This document shows, piece after piece, positions 58,141 through 64,000 of a stretch of 64,000 nucleotides of DNA. A program made the position numbers and the translations under genes. Each line of letters starts with the position of its first letter. Positions within the stretch are counted from its first letter, which is position 1. The stretch comes from Primula veris (lineage: Eukaryota > Streptophyta > Magnoliopsida > Ericales > Primulaceae). The notes beneath the pieces were generated by a model. It saw only the letters and a list, made by a program, of their open reading frames with translations, was not told where the DNA came from and made no database searches. The stretch covers positions 19,146,258-19,210,257 of the forward strand of contig OY821747.1 of assembly GCA_963682055.1 (NCBI GenBank), in the 5' to 3' direction.

Positions 58141-58990
58141 ATCAAAGAAAATAAAAAAACAAATAAAACATTTCAAAACTCAACAATCAACAATTTTATT
58201 GAGTGATAGGGAATGAGAAAACAGAAGAGAATAGACAGTTTAGAAAAAAAACATATGGTAAAGAGGAAAATAGGTAAATAATTAATATGGAGTATCAAAC
58301 AAAAACTATATAGCAACATAAATTCAATTCTAAAAAAGAACAGTAGTCCTAATTATCTTAACATGAAAAATAATAATGGATGGAGGAAGAGAGAGAAAGC
58401 GGGGAGAGTAGAGTTCTTTCTAAAAATATTTGTAGATACAAGACAGTAGTTTTATTTTATTAGTTTTTGAATTTAATCTAACAGCCTGCCTGTCTGGGCA
58501 ATTTTTAAAACTATCAATGTGTATTTTATAAATATTTGTAGACATACAATATTAGTAAAAGATACAGATAGGTATGATGTTTGAATGTAGGCGTTGATGG
58601 TCCAGAGTTGTTATATTAAATAGATGATGATCAGTTTTTAATTAAAGGAGTAATAAAAATATAGAGAGAGAGTAATCAGTAAACCATATTGAATTTAATT
58701 AGAAGAAGAAAAAAAAGAGAAGAGAGTGTTCACGTACGTGTGAGTTGTTAGAATGAATTGCCGGTAATAATATAATATGGAATCTCGATTAATTTTATTT
58801 CTTCCACGTGACTCTTTACTTTATTTACGTACCTCTATCTTTTAATATACAATAATTACATTATCTAACAAATAATAATAATTGCCATTAATTTGTATCA
58901 TGAAAAGTCAATTTAAGTATCTCATTTAATGGAAACCCATAAATCTGCCTATATACACACGCAAATAATATATTGTTCAAATCTTCTATC
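58141..58990. repeat. Second copy of the SPH 3'-flank block and a stray SPH promoter unit
   Basis: 58133-58740 matches 60470-60900 (CAACAATCAACAATTTTATT; GAGTGATAGGG). 58880-58960 carries the SPH promoter unit (TTGCCATTAATTTGTATCAT, AAACCCATAAAT) without an SPH gene behind it. Confidence 0.65.
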
Positions 58991-59448
58991 CCATATTTTA
59001 TACCTCATTTTCGTATACTATTGATTTTTTAACCCAAAATCGTCATTTAAAAAAAATTAAAAAAAAAACACTTCAATTACAATTAGACATGTATCAATAC
59101 ATTTCTTTTTTTTTTTTTCGAAAAAATCAAATATGTTTTATTTTGTAATTAAAATACGAACTAGTGTAATTTAAAAATAAATTCCAAAAAAAATAATATA
59201 ACTCAACAATATGTCATAATATTATGGAATATTTCTACAATACGTTGTAAACGTTTATAAACATACACAAAAAGTTAAAAAAACTATAAAATTTGAGCAG
59301 AAATAGCTAAGGTGACATGGAATGAGTTACAGTCAGCTTATTTGACTGTTTATGATATAGTCAGCTTAATCACCGTTAGATTAGAAAATGAATGGTTAGA
59401 TTATGTTTTTCAATAACTAATTTATTTTTTCTATTTTCAACAAATTAG

Positions 59449-59630
59449 CACTACAAAATAATGTTTGATTTAGTGAGAGTCAAAAACTGTCACAAGTCTG
59501 TCACTAAATTAAAAATATGTCACAAATCTGTCGTAAATTGACAAAACCGTCACAAAAACCGTCGCTAATAAGCTCGTAACAAAAAATACCGTCACTAATC
59601 CCGTCGCTATTTTGGTATTTTTTTGTAGTG
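59449..59630. mobile_element. CACTA-type MITE, copy 2 (with TSD TAG)
   Basis: Ends CACTACAAAATA and TTTTTTGTAGTG, flanked by TAG on both sides (59446-59448 and 59631-59633). Its 182 bp match copy 1 at 50162-50354 in the opposite orientation (AGTGAGAGTCAAAAACTGTC; CCGTCGCTAATAAGCTCGTA). Confidence 0.85.
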
Positions 59631-59878
59631 TAGAATTTGATAAATTAAAAACAAATTGTACAACACACTAAAAATACAAATTAAAATATATAACCCTATG
59701 AGGGTCTAGACTAAACTTAAATATTAATCAAAAATTTAAATTTTTTTTATCCATTTCTTTATGTAAACGGTTTGTGAAATAAACTCTACAAATATGTCTA
59801 AGATTTTGTAAATATTAATAATTGATATTGACTAGTATCGTGAAGTCAATTTAACAAGTTCAATTATAGAAACCCGTC

Positions 59879-59885
59879 TATAAAT
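59879..59885 (+). promoter_or_regulatory. TATA box of the intact SPH gene
   Basis: TATAAAT lies 41 bp before the ATG, giving a predicted very short leader. The element sits in the promoter unit shared with 31490-31600. Confidence 0.5.
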
Positions 59886-59925
59886 TGACAAATCAAGAAG
59901 CACCTTACAATAAGCAATAAATTAA

Positions 59926-60318
59926 ATGGGGCGTATGATTCTCACCCAAGTTTTATTTGCACTTCTCTTCACTTTTGCAAACTATTCTGAACAACTAATA
60001 GCCAAGGTTCATATCATGAGTCGAGTTACGCCACTACAACTTCATTGCCAATCCGAAGAAGACGATTTTGGGTACCATACCATCAATTCTGGACAATATT
60101 TCACCTTCCAGTTCCTCGAAAAGTTTTTCGGATTCAAATTATATTATTGTCATTTTACCTGGGGAAACAAAAATAAAGACGTTGATGTATATAATTCGAA
60201 TATCAGAGGTTCTTGTAAATCTGCGCTAAAGTTTCACTGCTATTGGGAAGTGAGAACCGATGGTTTCTATTTTTCCTGCAATGAAAAGGATTGGAAAAAG
60301 ATGGCAGAATGGGTTTAG
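59926..60318 (+). CDS. Secreted S1/SPH-family protein (self-incompatibility S1 homologue)
   Basis: Single-exon gene encoding 130 aa, a normal length for the family. Residues 1-26 are a signal peptide (ILTQVLFALLFTFANYSEQL). The mature part shows family features: LHCQSEEDDFG with C41, a GQYFTFQFLEKFFG core, LYYCHFTWG with C75, GSCKSALKFHCYWEV with C97 and C105, and DGFYFSCNE with C118; these cysteines form disulphides in relatives. The poppy S1 protein is the stigma self-incompatibility determinant, but most plant SPH proteins are secreted peptides of unknown role, so no role in incompatibility is claimed. The broken paralogue at 31646 shares promoter and 3' flank. A second ATG at codon 4 is possible; the first is chosen because the paralogue aligns from there. 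Confidence 0.9.
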   Translation: MGRMILTQVLFALLFTFANYSEQLIAKVHIMSRVTPLQLHCQSEEDDFGYHTINSGQYFTFQFLEKFFGFKLYYCHFTWGNKNKDVDVYNSNIRGSCKSALKFHCYWEVRTDGFYFSCNEKDWKKMAEWV

Positions 60319-62170
60319 GTGTGAAAATTTTTTTGTAGCATACTATGATTGACGATTTAGCGAAAGTGTTAAAATCAATCATGATCATATTGATAAAATG
60401 TAAAGTAACAAATTCTTCATCATATGTGGTTCTGTAGGTGTATCTTTTTTCAAAGACAACTTTAAGCCAACATACATATATATGCCTACCAAAGAAAACA
60501 AAAAACAAAAAAAAAAGCATTTGAAATTTCAACAATCAACTCTTATTGATCAGTGATAGGGGAAGAGAAAATAGAGAAGAGGAGAGAGTTTAGAAAGAAA
60601 CATATAATAAGGGGAAATTGGGTAATAATATAATTATAAACAAAATATAAATATAGAGAGAGATCGATGTACGTATGATGTTGCATGGGAGGGAAAGGTA
60701 GCTGGGCGTTGATGTTGCGGAATTGTTTAATTATAGGGAGTAGTAAAAATATAGTTAGGGAGTAAATTATGGATAAATTAGAAGAAGAAAATAAAAATAA
60801 TGTAGAGCAAAAGAACAGTAATTGTAGTTGTAGTTGTAAATGTAACAATAAATGTAAATGTAACTGTAATGATTTGTGCTCGTATGTAGTATATGGGTGG
60901 TAATAATTAATATAAGCATTAAAAAAAGTAGCAGTAAAAGTTAAACCCTATCTTACTCTACTCACTGCTTGAAACTCAGACAGTGTTTATTTAAAATGTA
61001 CATGAGGAATTGAGAAACACGATTTCTAAAATTGAAAACGGGTTAATTCAAATAGCATAAGCCATAAGATGGTGGAGGCTTAAAATGGTACATCAATATC
61101 TTTCATTTGCTGAATCTTAACTAACAGATTCTTCTCTATACATAGTGTAGCATTTCAGTTGCATTCCTTAGTTGCAACTGAAATACTATTCAATATGTTT
61201 ACACATATTTGACCAAAACCATTGGTGAAACAAATGATTATCGTAAAATTTACTTTCCAACTATTGTTTGGCAAAAAAAGAGTTTATTATGTATTACAAA
61301 ATAGGTGCTAACACATGCCTATAAAAGTGGTTTACTTCTAGAAAAGAAAAAACATAGACAAATATTCAAGCGGGTTGGGCTCATGGTTTAAGCGGTTTAG
61401 GAACAAACCAAACGACCTCGTTTTTAAATTGTTCTTTTTTGTAATGAAAATAACAGTGTTTGGTGATTGTCTTTTAACCTGAGCTATAAGTTAATCAGTG
61501 TTGGACATGTCAAGAGTTAAGCCGCAGTCATGTCTTCTTCGTTAATTCGGGAAAATAAAACCTGTTTCCACAATGCTTAAAGCTTCTAACTCTCTTCAGG
61601 AACTCAAAAGGACAAAGGTGTTTAACAGAGTTTTGTGCAAATTGAGGCCTAACGTAACCAGCCATTTCAACATTCAATAGCAGATAATACCCATCCAACT
61701 CGCTTCATCACTGCCTGAGTTGAGAGATGCAAAAACAATTCACTATATATTAGCAACCGATTCAAAACAAGAGATGCGTTTGTTTTGTAATATCATTTCA
61801 ATCTGGCACTAAATAAGTGACGTTCCACCAAAACCAACTCTCTTCTCCCAATCAAGGAACATATTTTTACTTGAAAAATGACAGCAGAAAGTGAAATTAT
61901 CAATATTCAAAATTTCATTCTAGATAGAACCAAGATCTAACTCTTTGCATCTCCTTTCTCCAGGGTCGGCAAGCGTCAAGACAAACAAGGAAAAAACAAA
62001 AGGAAACAACATTACAAAGAAAAAGAGCATAATAAAAACATGAATCGTCACATATCGTGGTACATTTTATGTCTGCGGTTGCAATCAAAGCAATTTCCTT
62101 TCATCAAGAACCTTAAAACTACTCTCGCCAAGCATAATTCTTTCTTCATATGCCGATGTTTACATAAATT
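60319..62170. repeat. Reference copy of the duplicated intergenic block
   Basis: No gene is supported. This is the least interrupted copy of sequence also found at 48950-49920, 56100-56385, 57473-58990 and 36060-36870. Near 60822-60875 a degenerate TGTAGTTGTA/TGTAAATGTAA repeat gives an artefactual Leu/Gln-rich reading on the minus strand. The inverted phrase CATTTCAGTTGCATT...TTAGTTGCAACTGAAA at 61150-61185 is a short hairpin. Confidence 0.6.
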
Positions 62171-62860
62171 CTACAGTAGCCTGAGATGCGACGTATCATT
62201 CAACCTTTTAATCTGCCACCCTGTTTTCCACGAATGTTGCAACACAGTAACTGACGAATCTTCTACACACAACTTATTTGATGCCGAACTGCACCCAAGA
62301 AGACCGGCCAGAAGACATTTTATAGGTACCGAATGTGTGAACACGCCAATACACGAAGAAGAAACACTAGAAGACGAAGAAGGAGGCAATGTATTCATTC
62401 CATTAATAAGATCGTTTTGTAAGTGGGGTGGTTCTCGAGGTGACATCTCATCATCTGCCTCATGATCACCCGTCGTGGTCACAATCTGTAGCCTGCTTTT
62501 ACCGGATTTCTTTTTCGAAAGTCCTTGTCGTTGGTGTCTTTGAACCAAATCCCATTGGGGAATCGAGTTTGATTTATGGTGTGAAAATTCGTGGTTATCG
62601 TTATGAGAGGGCGGAGAAAAATCAGATCTGAATCTTTCAGGGAGTCTAAGAAGAGACTCGTTTAAGAATTGGACCATTCTGAATTCCACTTGTCTCAGTG
62701 ACTCACCCGAGGGGGGTGAGAAATCAGGTTGGAATCTGTCGATCAAGTTTAATATTTCGGGTGTATATATTTCCGACCGTAAGCCACCCTCCCAATGCCC
62801 TTGGCTAATCTCTATAAGTGCGTCAGAAGACTGTATATGTTCCTCACCCAATTTCATTTC
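62171..62860 (-). CDS. Histidine phosphatase (phosphoglycerate-mutase-like) protein, last exon
   Basis: The exon encodes 228 residues counted from an internal Met. It follows an acceptor (TTTAACTGGAACAG| at 62861), so translation starts in an upstream exon to the right, not identified before the window edge. QGHWEGGLRSEIYTPEILNL and RFQPDFSPPSGESLRQVEFR match the middle of plant phosphoglycerate-mutase-family proteins (the E of GES and the following R fit the superfamily pocket). After a low-complexity, basic and Ser-rich linker, SCIGVFTHSVPIKCLLAGLL carries the second catalytic His of the superfamily, and the end is HSWKTGWQIKRLNDTSHLRL. The first RHG motif must lie upstream. The superfamily removes or moves phosphate through a phospho-histidine; the substrate is unknown. 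A truncated copy lies at 57590-58140. Confidence 0.8.
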   Translation of the reverse strand, partial: EMKLGEEHIQSSDALIEISQGHWEGGLRSEIYTPEILNLIDRFQPDFSPPSGESLRQVEFRMVQFLNESLLRLPERFRSDFSPPSHNDNHEFSHHKSNSIPQWDLVQRHQRQGLSKKKSGKSRLQIVTTTGDHEADDEMSPREPPHLQNDLINGMNTLPPSSSSSVSSSCIGVFTHSVPIKCLLAGLLGCSSASNKLCVEDSSVTVLQHSWKTGWQIKRLNDTSHLRLL

Positions 62861-64000
62861 CTGTTCCAGTTAAAGAAGTTTGTTTTAATATGAAAGTAGT
62901 TAAATACACAAGGCCATCAATTTTCTAACGGCTCATAAGTGCCGCTTGAGGTGTAAAAAATGGAGAATAGGCTTTTTTCTTGCAAGACAAAGAAACCTCA
63001 CGAGAAAAAGCAGAATCAGGGAGATTGCTATCTGACAGGCTACATGTGAATAGGAAAGTGTATATGAAGTCATTAAGTACTATAATTCTATATATTAGTC
63101 TCCATTCAAATAAAACGAGCATGCTCACACCAAGATATGAGAAAGACCGACAATACACAGAAAGAGAGATGGATTTTGACGAATTTACAAGTATGTTTGG
63201 TAAATGTTAATTAGTTCCTGTCTTTTCGATTGATAAAAGTGAAAAGTAGGAGTAGCTGAGGGTTTATTATACTTTAGTACTTTTAAGTATGGTCGATTTC
63301 CCGTTTAGTACCACAAACTATGGTCTCCGTTAGCTTTTTGTACAAAACCGTGACAGACATGGACGGAAAATAGACATGTGCACGACACATGCCTTTTTTG
63401 GGGTTACTTTACTGTTGTGCCCTTATATAGATCATGTATTTACTACCATACCTAATATCTTTAAAAGTATTAACTATATAGAAACTTCAAATATATATAC
63501 GGGGAGGATATATGAACATCACAAAAAGCATCAAGGTTGACACCAAAATCTGAACCGTTGAATTTAACGGCTAGGATTTAATCTTTCTAATTAAAAATAG
63601 GAAAGGAATTAATTATCTAATACCTTTTCCTCTCTCCCCAATTCTGCGGCTTTATCTTTCTTAAAAATAATTTGATCTCAATTTACAGCATTGGCGTTGA
63701 GGGCTTCAGTCTATAAATATAACTTTGATGGCTTCTTCTAGCCATTTTCATATTTAATGAATTTGAAAAACCCAAATTTTTATTGCTACAAAAAAAAAGT
63801 TTGACGAAAGTGTATTGAGATCTGAAAATTAACATGTACCATATCATTAAAAGAAAACCCAGTAACTAATTTTCTCCAACTGCCATGTATGGGCAAGAAC
63901 TCACTCGCTGGCTCTAGTCCTTCATATAAAAAACTAAGTTTCTAACTAAAACAATTTTCATTATCAGCTTAGTAACAACACTGAATTCAGAGTTTCTCCA
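62861..64000. other. Upstream intron/intergenic sequence to the window edge
   Basis: No exon with an RHG motif was recognised. Minus-strand ORFs near 62925-63158 lack family features. The stretch 63250-63420 (ACTTTAGTACTTTTAAGTAT, then GTACCACAAACTATGG) looks like non-coding repeat DNA. The phosphatase gene's first exons may lie beyond 64000. Confidence 0.4.

Noticed and set aside
60543..60848. 101-aa Leu/Gln/Phe-rich minus-strand ORF
   Set aside because: Begins in a TGTAGT-type simple repeat and lies in a duplicated non-coding block whose other copies are not open.
1..64000. CRISPR arrays, tRNA genes, bacterial or viral genes
   Set aside because: No direct-repeat/spacer structure, no A/B-box plus cloverleaf seen by eye, and all coding signals are plant or transposon.

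Overview
The window is AT-rich plant nuclear DNA, very probably from a dicot. The signs are spliced genes of plant-specific families (a DYW-class pentatricopeptide protein, an S1-type self-incompatibility homologue), LTR elements primed by initiator tRNA-Met, a 5S-rRNA-bearing Cassandra TRIM and many plant MITEs. Nothing prokaryotic or viral was seen. The species cannot be named from the sequence.

Genes. (1) 3073-3408, minus: first exon of a mitochondrial phosphate carrier; its first intron runs leftwards to the window edge and holds about six degenerate copies of a 250-270 bp repeat. (2) 19419-23336, minus: a complete three-exon DYW-type PPR protein (676 aa), probably a mitochondrial RNA-editing factor. 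(3) 59926-60318, plus: an intact secreted S1/SPH-family protein (130 aa), with a broken paralogue at 31646-32050. (4) 62171-62860, minus: last exon of a histidine-phosphatase (phosphoglycerate-mutase-like) gene whose 5' part lies to the right, with a degenerate second copy at 57590-58140. An ADP/ATP carrier fragment (38030-38301) is a pseudogene inside a retrotransposon.

Mobile DNA makes up most of the rest. 3.8-17.8 kb: a decayed Ty1/copia element (minus) with three younger insertions: a PIF/Harbinger MITE in its 3' LTR, a gag-only LTR element (6679-11994) in its pol region, and a pogo/Tigger transposon (15462-17692) in its 5' LTR. The pogo element has an uninterrupted 518-aa transposase and perfect 24-bp ends. 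24.9-29.5 kb: a non-autonomous LTR element with TSD ACTTA, carrying a hAT element and a foldback MITE. 33.4-36.2 kb: minisatellites and an internally deleted hAT derivative. 36.9-46.8 kb: a gypsy-like element without pol, containing a decayed copia element, which contains a tandem multi-LTR Cassandra array (40312-42575) bounded by one AATAT target duplication.

48.9-62.9 kb (with relatives at 24.5, 29.5, 31-33 and 36 kb) is a mosaic of local segmental duplications around the SPH and phosphatase genes. The copies differ by clean transposon insertions (pogo-like, CACTA and hAT-like MITEs, a MULE), so one copy often shows the empty site of another. All boundaries were read by eye. Protein families are named from remembered motifs, not database searches.
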